This document shows positions 1-8,638 of a stretch of DNA of 15,153 nt, piece by piece. The DNA is taken from the NCBI GenBank assembly GCA_964555675.1, contig CAZKTU010000158.1, positions 1-15,153 on the forward strand. The letters are read 5' to 3'. The stretch's first letter is position 1. Every line of letters begins with the position of its first letter. Both the position numbers and the translations under genes were made by a program. Source of the DNA: CAIWXH01 sp964555675 (GTDB lineage: Bacteria; Chloroflexota; Chloroflexia; Chloroflexales; Chloroflexaceae). The notes below the pieces were generated by a model. That model did no database searches, had not been told where the DNA came from, and saw nothing but the letters and a program-made list of their open reading frames with translations.

Positions 1-186
1 GTGAAGTTCTATGTCGTGGCGATGCTCTTTATCGTCTTCGATATCGAGGTCGTCTTCTTCTACCCCTACGCCCTGGTCTACCGTCAACTGGCCGTGCCGG
101 GCCTGATCGCGATGGGGGTCTTCTTCCTCGTGCTGGTGGTCGGCTTCGTTTACGAGTGGAAGAAAGGTGCGCTGAAATGGGAATAG
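1..186 (+). CDS. nuoA: NADH-quinone oxidoreductase subunit A (C-terminal part, 5' truncated)
   Basis: NuoA is a small membrane subunit of complex I with three membrane helices; it packs against NuoH and NuoJ near the quinone cavity. Only the last 61 codons are in the window. The family is usually about 120 residues, so roughly half is missing upstream. The visible part begins just before the conserved AMLFIVFDIEVVFFYP block, which carries the acidic D and E residues at fragment positions 14 and 16. A second hydrophobic helix and a basic tail follow. The GTG at base 1 is almost certainly an internal valine codon and not the true start, because the family signature lies directly after it. The stop is TAG at 184-186. 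The gene overlaps nuoB by ten bases, which points to translational coupling. The operon promoter must lie upstream of the window. Confidence 0.95.
   Translation: MKFYVVAMLFIVFDIEVVFFYPYALVYRQLAVPGLIAMGVFFLVLVVGFVYEWKKGALKWE
161..167 (+). promoter_or_regulatory. Ribosome binding site deciding the nuoB start
   Basis: The purine-rich AGAAAGG lies inside the nuoA coding end, nine bases before the ATG at 177. It favours that ATG over the in-frame GTG at 156, which would add seven residues and leave this site inside the gene. Confidence 0.6.
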
Positions 187-710
187 AAGAGAAGGCCGGC
201 GACCTCGGCGTCGTCACGACGTCGCTTGAATATGTCGTCAACTGGGGCCGCACCAACGCAATGTGGCCGCTGCTCTTTGGGCTGGCCTGCTGCGCCATCG
301 AGATGATGGGCGCCCAGAGCGCGAACTACGACCTCTCGCGCTTCGGCATGGAGATCAACCGCGCCTCGCCGCGCCAGGCCGACCTGATGATCGTGGCCGG
401 GCGGGTCAGCCGCAAGATGGCCCCCGTGGTGCGCCGGCTCTACGACCAGATGAGCGACCCCAAGTGGGTGATCGCCATGGGCGACTGCGCGGCCTGCGGC
501 GGGATCTTCAATAACTACGCGATCGTCCAGGGCGTCGACGAGGTGGTCCCCGTCGATGTCTATGTGGCCGGCTGCCCGCCCCGCCCCGAGGCCCTGATCG
601 ACGGCATTATGATGCTCCACGAGAAGGTCATGCGCGAGAAGATCAGCGGCAAGAAAGAGGCCGCCATCCGCCTCGAGCAGCCCCTGCTGCAGGTCGACGT
701 GAGGAAGTAG
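177..710 (+). CDS. nuoB: NADH-quinone oxidoreductase subunit B (N2 cluster subunit)
   Basis: NuoB holds the terminal 4Fe-4S cluster N2, which donates electrons to quinone at the interface with NuoD and NuoH. The 177-residue protein shows the tandem cysteine ligand pair in ACCAIEMM (C38, C39), a third ligand in GDCAACGG (C104) and the fourth in AGCPPRPE (C133). This is the full N2 set. The length is normal for the family. I chose ATG 177 because an AGAAAGG ribosome site lies nine bases upstream and the protein then starts close to the conserved core; GTG 156 is the alternative. The gene overlaps nuoA by ten bases and ends five bases before nuoC. One oddity is C107, which sits three residues after ligand C104, where many homologues carry a small residue such as serine or threonine. 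Confidence 0.97.
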   Translation: MGIEEKAGDLGVVTTSLEYVVNWGRTNAMWPLLFGLACCAIEMMGAQSANYDLSRFGMEINRASPRQADLMIVAGRVSRKMAPVVRRLYDQMSDPKWVIAMGDCAACGGIFNNYAIVQGVDEVVPVDVYVAGCPPRPEALIDGIMMLHEKVMREKISGKKEAAIRLEQPLLQVDVRK

Positions 711-715
711 GCCCC

Positions 716-1234
716 ATGGATAACCAGACCGTCCTCAACAGCATCAGCGAGCGCTTCCCCCAGGCCGTCCTGGGGTCGAGCGAGTTTCGCGGCGATCTCA
801 GCGTCAGCATCAGGCGCGAGGAGCTTGTCGCGATCGCCAGCTTCCTGCGCGACGAGCCCGCGCTGCGCTATACCTTCCTCGAGAACCTGTGCGGGGTCGA
901 CTACCTCGGCCGCAACCCGCGCTTCGAGGTGGTCGTCCACCTGGTCAGCCTGAAGCACCTGCACCGCATCTGCCTGAAGGTGGGCGCCCCCGAGGACGAC
1001 CCGCGCGTCCCCTCGCTCACCCCGGTCTTCGCCACGGCCAACTACCAGGAGCGCGAGACCTGGGACCTGATGGGCATTGTCTTCGACGGGCACCCGGCCC
1101 TCGCCCGCATCCTGATGCCCGACGACTGGGTCGGCCACCCCCAGCGCAAGGACCACCCCCTCGGCGACGAGGAGGTGGCCTTCACCTTCAACCAGGAGCG
1201 GATCTACGCCCAGAAGCCCTTCGCGAAGGAGTAG
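716..1234 (+). CDS. nuoC: NADH-quinone oxidoreductase subunit C (30 kDa subunit)
   Basis: NuoC is a cofactor-free peripheral-arm subunit that braces NuoD, NuoB and NuoI. The 172-residue product carries the family signature near its C-terminus: ERETWDLMGIVFDGHP followed by RILMPDDW, then GHPQRKDHPLG. It is a stand-alone gene, not fused to nuoD as in E. coli. The ATG at 716 is preceded by GAGGAAG at 701-707, which overlaps the end of nuoB, with eight bases of spacing. The stop codon is part of an 8-base-pair inverted repeat that fills the start of the gap to nuoD. The C-terminal tail is short and ends soon after the conserved block. Confidence 0.96.
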   Translation: MDNQTVLNSISERFPQAVLGSSEFRGDLSVSIRREELVAIASFLRDEPALRYTFLENLCGVDYLGRNPRFEVVVHLVSLKHLHRICLKVGAPEDDPRVPSLTPVFATANYQERETWDLMGIVFDGHPALARILMPDDWVGHPQRKDHPLGDEEVAFTFNQERIYAQKPFAKE

Positions 1235-1252
1235 CGCCCCCGCCGGGCGCTA
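1232..1252 (+). other. GC-rich hairpin at the nuoC stop codon
   Basis: Bases 1232-1239 (TAGCGCCC) are exactly complementary to 1245-1252 (GGGCGCTA), leaving a five-base loop. The first arm begins with the nuoC stop codon. No T-rich run follows, so an intrinsic terminator is unlikely; a role in mRNA processing or stability, or in tuning nuoC/nuoD translation, is inference. Confidence 0.7.
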
Positions 1253-1276
1253 TCACCCTCGCCACGAGGTTGTGTT

Positions 1277-2512
1277 ATGACCCAGACCCTGCAAGTGCCC
1301 GCGCCCCACGAGATCACCGGCCCGGCTATCGCCGGGAAGACCGAGACCATGGTGCTCAACATGGGGCCGCACCACCCGAGCACCCACGGCGTGCTGCGCC
1401 TGGTGCTCGAGCTCGACGGCGAGGTGGTGGTCAACGTCGCGCCCGACGTCGGCTATCTCCACACCGGCATCGAGAAGACCATGGAGAGCAAGACCTACCA
1501 GAAGGCCGTGGTCCTCACCGACCGCATGGACTACCTGGCGCCCCTCTCCAATAACCTCTGCTACGCCCTCGCCGTCGAGAAGCTGCTCGGCGTCGCCATC
1601 CCCGAGCGCGCCCAGACCATCCGCGTGCTGATGGTCGAGCTGCAGCGCATCTCGTCGCACCTGGTCTGGCTGGGCACCCACGCCCTCGACCTGGCCGCCA
1701 TGAGCGTCTTCCTCTACGCCTTCCGCGAGCGCGAGCAGATCCTCGATATCTTCGAGCTGGTCTCGGGCGCCCGCCTGATGACCAGCTATATCCGCGTCGG
1801 CGGCCTGGCCTACGAGCTGCCCGCAGACTTCCTCCCCACCGTCGACGCCTTCCTGCAGCAGATGCCGGCCCATATCGACGAGTACGAGGACCTGCTCACC
1901 GGCAACCCCCTCTGGCTCGAGCGCACCAGAGGCGTCGGGGCGATCGACGCCGACGCGGCCGTGGCCTATGGCCTGACGGGGGCCAACCTGCGGGCCACCG
2001 GCGTGGCCTACGACGTGCGCAAGGCGATTCCCTATTCGGGCTACGAGACTTACGATTTCCAGATCCCGGTGGGCAAAGAGGGCGATATCTACGACCGCTA
2101 CCGCGTGCGTATGGCCGAGATGCGCCAGAGCGTGCATATCTGCCTCCAGGCCGTCGAGCGGCTGCGCGCCATGCCCCAGGGCGACTACCAGACCCACGAC
2201 CGCAAGGTCGCGCCGCCCCCCAAGAGCGAGATCACCCATAGCATGGAGTCGCTGATCCACCACTTCAAGCTCTGGACCGAGGGCTTCAAGCCGCCCCGCG
2301 GCGACGCCTACTCGAGCATCGAGAGCCCGCGCGGCATCCTCGGCTGCTATGTGGTCAGCGACGGCGGCCCCAAGCCCTGGCGGGTCCACTTCCGCAGCCC
2401 CTCCTTCATCAGCCTCCAGGGGCTGGCCCATATGGGCAACGGGCGCCTGGTGGCCGACCTGGTGGCCCTGATCGCCAGCCTTGACCCGGTGCTCGGCGAG
2501 GTAGATCGATGA
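1277..2512 (+). CDS. nuoD: NADH-quinone oxidoreductase subunit D (49 kDa subunit)
   Basis: NuoD forms much of the quinone headgroup site together with NuoB and NuoH and descends from the large subunit of NiFe hydrogenases. The 411-residue protein contains GPHHPSTHG at residues 30-38, where H37 corresponds to the quinone-binding histidine, and RMDY ending at Y86, which corresponds to the quinone-binding tyrosine of Thermus Nqo4 (H38 and Y87). It ends in the typical DPVLGEVDR. No hydrogenase-type nickel cysteine motif is seen, as expected for the respiratory enzyme. The ATG at 1277 has GAGG at 1266-1269, seven bases upstream. Forty-two bases with a strong hairpin separate it from nuoC. Its stop overlaps the nuoE start as ATGA. 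Confidence 0.98.
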   Translation: MTQTLQVPAPHEITGPAIAGKTETMVLNMGPHHPSTHGVLRLVLELDGEVVVNVAPDVGYLHTGIEKTMESKTYQKAVVLTDRMDYLAPLSNNLCYALAVEKLLGVAIPERAQTIRVLMVELQRISSHLVWLGTHALDLAAMSVFLYAFREREQILDIFELVSGARLMTSYIRVGGLAYELPADFLPTVDAFLQQMPAHIDEYEDLLTGNPLWLERTRGVGAIDADAAVAYGLTGANLRATGVAYDVRKAIPYSGYETYDFQIPVGKEGDIYDRYRVRMAEMRQSVHICLQAVERLRAMPQGDYQTHDRKVAPPPKSEITHSMESLIHHFKLWTEGFKPPRGDAYSSIESPRGILGCYVVSDGGPKPWRVHFRSPSFISLQGLAHMGNGRLVADLVALIASLDPVLGEVDR

Positions 2513-3192
2513 CAACCCTCCTTGAGACCCACGGCGACGAGATCGCCGCGATCCGCGCCCGCTACGCCTCGGCGCGCAGCGCTGTGCTGCCCCTGCTCTA
2601 TATCGCGCAGGATTCCTACGGCCACCTGACCCCGGCGGCCGTGCGCGAGGTGGCCGCCATCCTCGACCTGCCCCCCACCGATGTCTTCGAGGTGGTCGGC
2701 TTCTACACGCTCTTCTACAACAAGCCCGTCGGCACCTGGATGCTGCAGGTCTGCGACGATGTGCCCTGCTGCTACCTCGGCGCCGAAGAGCTGGTCGAGG
2801 CCCTCAAGCAGACCCTGGGGATCAGCGAGGAGCAGACCACCCCCGACGGGATGTTCACCCTGCAGCGGGTCAAGTGCCTGGCCGCCTGCGACCGGGCCCC
2901 GGTGCTGCAGGCCAACCTCGACTATCTCTATGATGTGACCGCCGATAAGGCCGGCCCGCTGCTGGCCGACCTGCGGGCCCGCGCCGCCGACGCCAAGCGC
3001 CGGGGTGTCTCGGGTCGCTTCGCCGAGGACTTCGAGCTGGCCGCCGATGGGGCGGTCGCTCACCTCGACCGGGGCGCACCCCACCGCCCGCGGCAGTTCG
3101 AGATCCAGCCGCCCGCGCCGGCCCCGGCCTTCAACGAGGCCAGCGAGGCCGACCCCGAGCGGCCCGACGAGCGGACCTCCTCACCCCTGTAA
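2509..3192 (+). CDS. nuoE: NADH-quinone oxidoreductase subunit E (24 kDa subunit) with long C-terminal tail
   Basis: NuoE is a thioredoxin-like subunit that binds the 2Fe-2S cluster N1a next to the FMN in NuoF. The four ligands are visible as C82 and C87 (CDDVPC) and C123 and C127 (KCLAAC). The preceding segment with EVVGFYTLFY is the usual helical N-terminal domain. The family core ends near residue 165. About 60 further residues follow, rich in alanine, proline, arginine and acidic residues, including a PPAPAPA stretch; this tail is probably disordered and makes the 227-residue protein longer than typical homologues. C88 is an extra cysteine directly after ligand C87. The start ATG at 2509 overlaps the nuoD stop by four bases and has GCGAGG at 2496-2501, so translation is probably coupled. 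Confidence 0.96.
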   Translation: MTTLLETHGDEIAAIRARYASARSAVLPLLYIAQDSYGHLTPAAVREVAAILDLPPTDVFEVVGFYTLFYNKPVGTWMLQVCDDVPCCYLGAEELVEALKQTLGISEEQTTPDGMFTLQRVKCLAACDRAPVLQANLDYLYDVTADKAGPLLADLRARAADAKRRGVSGRFAEDFELAADGAVAHLDRGAPHRPRQFEIQPPAPAPAFNEASEADPERPDERTSSPL

Positions 3193-3200
3193 GCATGCAC

Positions 3201-3218
3201 GAGGGGCGCGTCGCGCCC
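3201..3218 (+). repeat. Palindromic repeat copy 1 in the nuoE-nuoF gap
   Basis: Bases 3204-3210 (GGGCGCG) are exactly complementary to 3212-3218 (CGCGCCC), around a single central base. The 18-base stretch 3201-3218 matches 8586-8603 in the nuoH-nuoI gap at 16 of 18 positions. No T-run follows, so it does not look like a terminator. Confidence 0.6.
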
Positions 3219-3243
3219 GGGAACGCCTAGAAGAGGGCAGCGT

Positions 3244-4563
<1,320 letters not shown>

Positions 4564-4609
4564 TTCTCGATCTCCCGAGCGCAGCGAGCAAAGCTCTGAG
4601 GAACTTGCG

Positions 4610-7348
4610 ATGCCAGATGTAACGATAACCGTTGACGGCAACACCTTCGCCGTCCCCGCCGGCACCAATGTGGTCGACGCGGCCCGCATGGGTGGCGTGG
4701 CGGTGCCGGTCTTCTGCTATCACCCGCGCATGAAGCCGGTCGGCATGTGCCGCATGTGCCTGGTGCAGATTGGCACGCCCAGGCTCGACCCGGCCACCAG
4801 GCAGCCGGTGGTCGGCGAGGACGGCAAGCCGGTGATCGCGATGATGCCCAAGCTGCAGACCGGCTGCACCACCCCGGTCAGCGAGGGCATGGTGATCAAT
4901 ACGGTCGGCGACGACGTGAAGTTCGCCCAGAAGGGCGTGCTCGAGTTCCTGCTGACCTCGCACCCCCTCGACTGCCCGGTCTGCGATAAGGGCGGCGAGT
5001 GCCCGCTGCAGAACCTGACCATGCAGTGGGGCCCGGGCAACAGCCGCTTCGACTATAACGACAAGGTCCACTTCGAGAAGCCCGTCCCCCTGGGCGACCT
5101 GATCCTGCTCGACCGCGAGCGCTGTATCCTCTGCTCGCGCTGCGTGCGCTTCCAGGACGAGCTGGCCGACGACCCGGTGCTCGGCTTCGACAACCGCGGC
5201 CGCAACTGGATGATCATCTCGAAGAGCGACCCGCCCTTCGACAGCAAGTTCTCGGGCAACACCACCGACATCTGCCCGGTGGGCGCCCTCACCAGCGCCG
5301 ACTTCCGCTTCAAGGCCAGGGTCTGGGAGCTCAGCCCCAAGCCCGCCGTCTGCACCCTCTGCCCGGTCGGCTGCAACCTGACCCTGGATATGCGCCACGA
5401 GCAGCTGATGCGCGTGATGCCGCGCGAGAATGGCGCGGTCAACGATATCTGGCTCTGCGACAAGGGCCGCTACGGCCACCGCTTCGTCGAGCACGAGACG
5501 CGCCTGAGCACCCCGCTGATCCGCCGCGGCGACCGGCTCGAGCCGGCCAGCTGGGACGAGGCCCTGACCCTGGTGGCCGAGAAGCTGGCCGCGGTGCAGA
5601 GCGCCGGGGGCGGCCAGGCCATCGCCGGCCTCGCCTCGCCCCGCCTCAGCAACGAGGATCTCTACGCCTTCCAGAAGCTGTTCCGCGAGCAGCTCGAGAG
5701 CCCCAACCTCGACCATAACATCGGCGACCCCGCCACGCCCGACCACGACGAGCTGGGCGCGGTCCTCGGCCTGGGCCAGGGCAGCGACCTCAACGCCATG
5801 GGCCCCGGCGCGACGGTGCTGGTGGTCGGCGCCGACCCCGAAGAGGAGGCCCCGCTCTATGTGCTGCGCCTGCGGGCCATGGCCCAGCGCGGCGCGAAGC
5901 TGATCGTCGCCGGCCTGCGCCCGACCAAGCTCGAGCGCTCGGCCAACACCACCCTGCGCTACAAGGCCGGCGGCGAGCTGGCCTTCGCCCGGGCCCTGGT
6001 GCGCGAGGTGCTGAGCGCGGTCGGCGCCCAGCGCCTGGGCGTGAAGAGCAGCGGCCTCGAGCAGCTGCGCAAGCAGATCTTCGAGCTCGACCCGGCGCGC
6101 CTGGCCGCCGAGGCCGGGGTGAGCCAGGAGGCGATCGCCGCCGCGGCCAAAGCCTTCCTCGAGGCCGAGCACGGCATCATCATGTACGGCGCCGAGGCCC
6201 GCAGCGCCGGCCCCGCCGTAGTCGAGGCCCTGGGCGCCCTCGCGGCCCTGGCGGGCAAGGTCGGCAAGGCCAACAGCGGCCTGATCGCCCTGCTGCCCGG
6301 CGGCAACAGCCGCGGCGCCCTCGACATGGGCCTGCGCCCCGACGCCGGGCCCGGCTACGCGCCCACGGCCCAGCGCGGCCTCGCGGCCCGCGAGCTGTGG
6401 TCCGCCGCGCTCGACGGGCGGGTGCGCGCCCTCTGGCTCGCCGGGCTCGACCCGGCCGCCAGCCTGCCCGCCGCCCGCGCGGCCATCCAGGCCGCCGAGT
6501 TCGTGGTCGTGCAAGAGCTCTTCCTGACCGAGACCGCGCAGCTGGCCGACGTGGTGCTGCCCGCGGCCAGCGTGGCCGAGCGCGACGGCAGCTACACCAA
6601 CGCCGAGCGGCGCGTGCAGCGCTCGCGGGCGGCCCGCGGCCCCCACGGCCAGAGCCGGCCCGACTGGCAGATTGTGCAGGGCGTGGCCCAGCAGCTCGCC
6701 GCGCTGACCGTGAATAGCGCCGCGTCCGCCCGGGGCGCGAAGGGCGCCAGAGCGACCACACTGGCCGAGGGCGGCGCCTGGGACTATGTGAGCCCGGGCG
6801 AGCTGGCCGCCGAGATCGCCGAGCGCGTGCCGGGCTACGGCGGGGCGACTTACCAGGCCCTGGCCGCCACGGGCAAGCCGGGCGAGTGGGGCCGCCAGAT
6901 CAACGAGGCGATCTACTACGACGGCACCAACTACGAGAATATCGAGGGCGTCGGCCTGAAGCTGCCGAGTGTGATCGAAGCCCCCAAGGCCAGCCTGAAC
7001 CTGACCCCGCGGCCGGCGCCGGCGCCCGGCGACGACCGACCCCTGCTGCTGCTGGCACAGCCCCTGGCCTACGACGGCGACGCCCTGCTACGGGGCTCGC
7101 TGCTCACGCGGCAGGTGCCCCAGCCCTACGTGGCCCTCAGCAGGGCCGACGCCGAGCGGCTGAACATCAAGTCGGGCGACGCGGTACGCCTCGACTCGGC
7201 CGCGGGCGAGCTGGCCGTGGCGGCCCGCGTGGTCGACGACCTGCCCGCCGGGGTGGCCGTCGCCCCGGCCAACCTGCCCGGCTTCAGCCCGGCCGCCGTG
7301 CAGAGCGGGCCGCGCACGCGCGTGAGCCTCGTGAAGATCGTGGCGTGA
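4610..7348 (+). CDS. nuoG: NADH-quinone oxidoreductase subunit G (75 kDa iron-sulfur subunit)
   Basis: NuoG carries electrons from NuoF towards NuoI. The 912-residue protein begins with a ferredoxin domain holding 2Fe-2S cluster N1b (C36, C47, C50, C86). Next come N5 with its histidine ligand (H118, C122, C125, C131) and N4 (C172, C175, C178, C222). The following molybdopterin-oxidoreductase-like domain opens with C248, C251, C255 and C283, spaced Cx2Cx3Cx27C, which is the complete off-pathway N7 site known from Thermus and E. coli. The rest is the cofactor-free remnant of a molybdopterin domain, ending in a small beta domain (about residues 800-912). Length is close to that of E. coli NuoG. 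The ATG at 4610 has TGAGGA at 4597-4602, seven bases upstream. The 46-base gap to nuoF holds only weak 4-base-pair stems. Confidence 0.97.
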   Translation: MPDVTITVDGNTFAVPAGTNVVDAARMGGVAVPVFCYHPRMKPVGMCRMCLVQIGTPRLDPATRQPVVGEDGKPVIAMMPKLQTGCTTPVSEGMVINTVGDDVKFAQKGVLEFLLTSHPLDCPVCDKGGECPLQNLTMQWGPGNSRFDYNDKVHFEKPVPLGDLILLDRERCILCSRCVRFQDELADDPVLGFDNRGRNWMIISKSDPPFDSKFSGNTTDICPVGALTSADFRFKARVWELSPKPAVCTLCPVGCNLTLDMRHEQLMRVMPRENGAVNDIWLCDKGRYGHRFVEHETRLSTPLIRRGDRLEPASWDEALTLVAEKLAAVQSAGGGQAIAGLASPRLSNEDLYAFQKLFREQLESPNLDHNIGDPATPDHDELGAVLGLGQGSDLNAMGPGATVLVVGADPEEEAPLYVLRLRAMAQRGAKLIVAGLRPTKLERSANTTLRYKAGGELAFARALVREVLSAVGAQRLGVKSSGLEQLRKQIFELDPARLAAEAGVSQEAIAAAAKAFLEAEHGIIMYGAEARSAGPAVVEALGALAALAGKVGKANSGLIALLPGGNSRGALDMGLRPDAGPGYAPTAQRGLAARELWSAALDGRVRALWLAGLDPAASLPAARAAIQAAEFVVVQELFLTETAQLADVVLPAASVAERDGSYTNAERRVQRSRAARGPHGQSRPDWQIVQGVAQQLAALTVNSAASARGAKGARATTLAEGGAWDYVSPGELAAEIAERVPGYGGATYQALAATGKPGEWGRQINEAIYYDGTNYENIEGVGLKLPSVIEAPKASLNLTPRPAPAPGDDRPLLLLAQPLAYDGDALLRGSLLTRQVPQPYVALSRADAERLNIKSGDAVRLDSAAGELAVAARVVDDLPAGVAVAPANLPGFSPAAVQSGPRTRVSLVKIVA

Positions 7349-7358
7349 AGAGGTCACT

Positions 7359-8585
7359 ATGAACTGGCTCGATATCGTCATCCTGGTGGTCCAGTGCTTC
7401 GTGATCGCCCTGGCGGTGACCACGGCCTTCGCCTACCTGACCCTGTTCGAGCGACGCCTGCTGGCGCGCTTCCAGCACCGGGTCGGGCCGAATCGGGCCG
7501 GCCCGAACGGGTTTATGCAGCCCGCCGCCGACGCCGTCAAGCTCTTCTTCAAAGAAGATATCATCCCCTCGGAGGCCGACCGGGCAGTCTACCTGCTGGC
7601 CCCCGCGGTGGCGGTGATCCCGGCGATCATCATCTGGGCGGTGATCCCCTTCGGCTGCCTGAATATCGCCTGGGACTGGCGGGCCTGCTTCGACGACCCC
7701 CAGGCCACGACGCCGCTGCGCAACATCCTGCAGATCGCCGAGGTCAACGTCGGCGTGCTCTACCTGCTCGCCATCACCAGTATCGGCGTCTACGGGATCA
7801 CCCTGGCCGGCTGGGCCTCCAATAACAAGTACTCGATGCTCGGCGGCATCCGCTCGGCGGCCCAGCTGGTCAGCTACGAGCTGGCCCTCGGCTGCGCCGT
7901 GCTGAGCGTCGTGATGACCTACAGCAGCCTGAGCACGCGCGAGATCGTGCTGGCCCAGGCCGGGCTGTGGGGGATTATCCCGCAGTTCCTCGGCTTCGTG
8001 CTCTTTATGATCGCCTCGACCGCCGAGGTTGTGCGCGCGCCCTTCGACCTGGTCGAGGCCGAGCAAGAGCTGGTGGGCGGCTACAACACCGAGTACGGCT
8101 CGATGAAGTTCGCCCTCTTCTTCATGACCGAGTATATCAAGCTGATCGCGGTCAGCGCGATGGCGGTGACCTTCTTCTTCGGCGGCTGGCGCTTCCCGGG
8201 CCTGCAGACCCTGGGCGCCGGGATGGAGCAGCTGGCCGGCCCGGTGGTGGCCAGCATCGTCGTGGGCCTGGTCTCGCTCGGCTCCTTCCTGGGCAAGCTG
8301 GTGGGCTTCCTCTTCGTCTCGGTCTGGATCAGGGCCTCGTGGCCGCGCATGCGCTACGACCGCCTGATGGACCTGGGCTGGAAGTGGCTGCTGCCCCTCG
8401 GCCTGATCAACCTGGTCTACACCGCCGTCGTCTTCGTGCTGGTGCCCGGGCAGCGCCTGGCCTCGTTGGTGATGTTCGCCCTCGGCCTGATCACCCTGGC
8501 CATCGCCGCCAGCTTCAGCAGCTCGCCCAAGCCGGTCGACAATGTGACCTACGTAACCGACGTCCGCCAGACCACAGGCGACTAA
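7359..8585 (+). CDS. nuoH: NADH-quinone oxidoreductase subunit H (quinone-site membrane subunit)
   Basis: NuoH anchors the peripheral arm to the membrane, forms the quinone entry channel and starts the proton path. The 408-residue protein has the signature RVGPNRAGPNG at residues 41-51 and the acidic loop FDLVEAEQELVGGYNTEYGS beginning at F229, with E233, E235 and E237. Multiple hydrophobic helices are visible, including an extra one near the C-terminus before a polar tail (about residues 385-408). The protein is longer than E. coli NuoH (about 325). Part of the difference is a segment after the second membrane helix (about residues 99-120) with cysteines C100 and C110. The ATG at 7359 follows GAAGAGG at 7347-7353, and nuoG ends ten bases upstream. 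Confidence 0.97.
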   Translation: MNWLDIVILVVQCFVIALAVTTAFAYLTLFERRLLARFQHRVGPNRAGPNGFMQPAADAVKLFFKEDIIPSEADRAVYLLAPAVAVIPAIIIWAVIPFGCLNIAWDWRACFDDPQATTPLRNILQIAEVNVGVLYLLAITSIGVYGITLAGWASNNKYSMLGGIRSAAQLVSYELALGCAVLSVVMTYSSLSTREIVLAQAGLWGIIPQFLGFVLFMIASTAEVVRAPFDLVEAEQELVGGYNTEYGSMKFALFFMTEYIKLIAVSAMAVTFFFGGWRFPGLQTLGAGMEQLAGPVVASIVVGLVSLGSFLGKLVGFLFVSVWIRASWPRMRYDRLMDLGWKWLLPLGLINLVYTAVVFVLVPGQRLASLVMFALGLITLAIAASFSSSPKPVDNVTYVTDVRQTTGD

Positions 8586-8603
8586 GAGCGGCGCGCCGCG
8601 CCC
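8586..8603 (+). repeat. Palindromic repeat copy 2 in the nuoH-nuoI gap
   Basis: Bases 8588-8599 form a perfect 12-base palindrome (GCGGCGCGCCGC) starting two bases after the nuoH stop. The 18-base stretch matches 3201-3218 at 16 of 18 positions. The rest of the 53-base gap carries the strong nuoI ribosome site GAAGGAG at 8626-8632. Confidence 0.6.
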
Positions 8604-8638
8604 CCGAGGTCGCCACGCGAGCTTCGAAGGAGTACGAG

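Noticed and set aside
1..3. GTG as a genuine start of nuoA
   Set aside because: The conserved nuoA core begins immediately after it and the first membrane helix would be missing, so the gene is cut by the window edge and not naturally short.
4564..4609. Possible terminator or internal promoter between nuoF and nuoG
   Set aside because: Only 4-base-pair stems (for example 4586-4589 with 4593-4596) and no T-run or convincing promoter boxes are present.
7967..8638. Upstream in-frame extension of nuoI across nuoH
   Set aside because: The extension has arginine/proline-rich shadow composition. The true nuoI start at 8639 has a strong ribosome site and family-like N-terminus.
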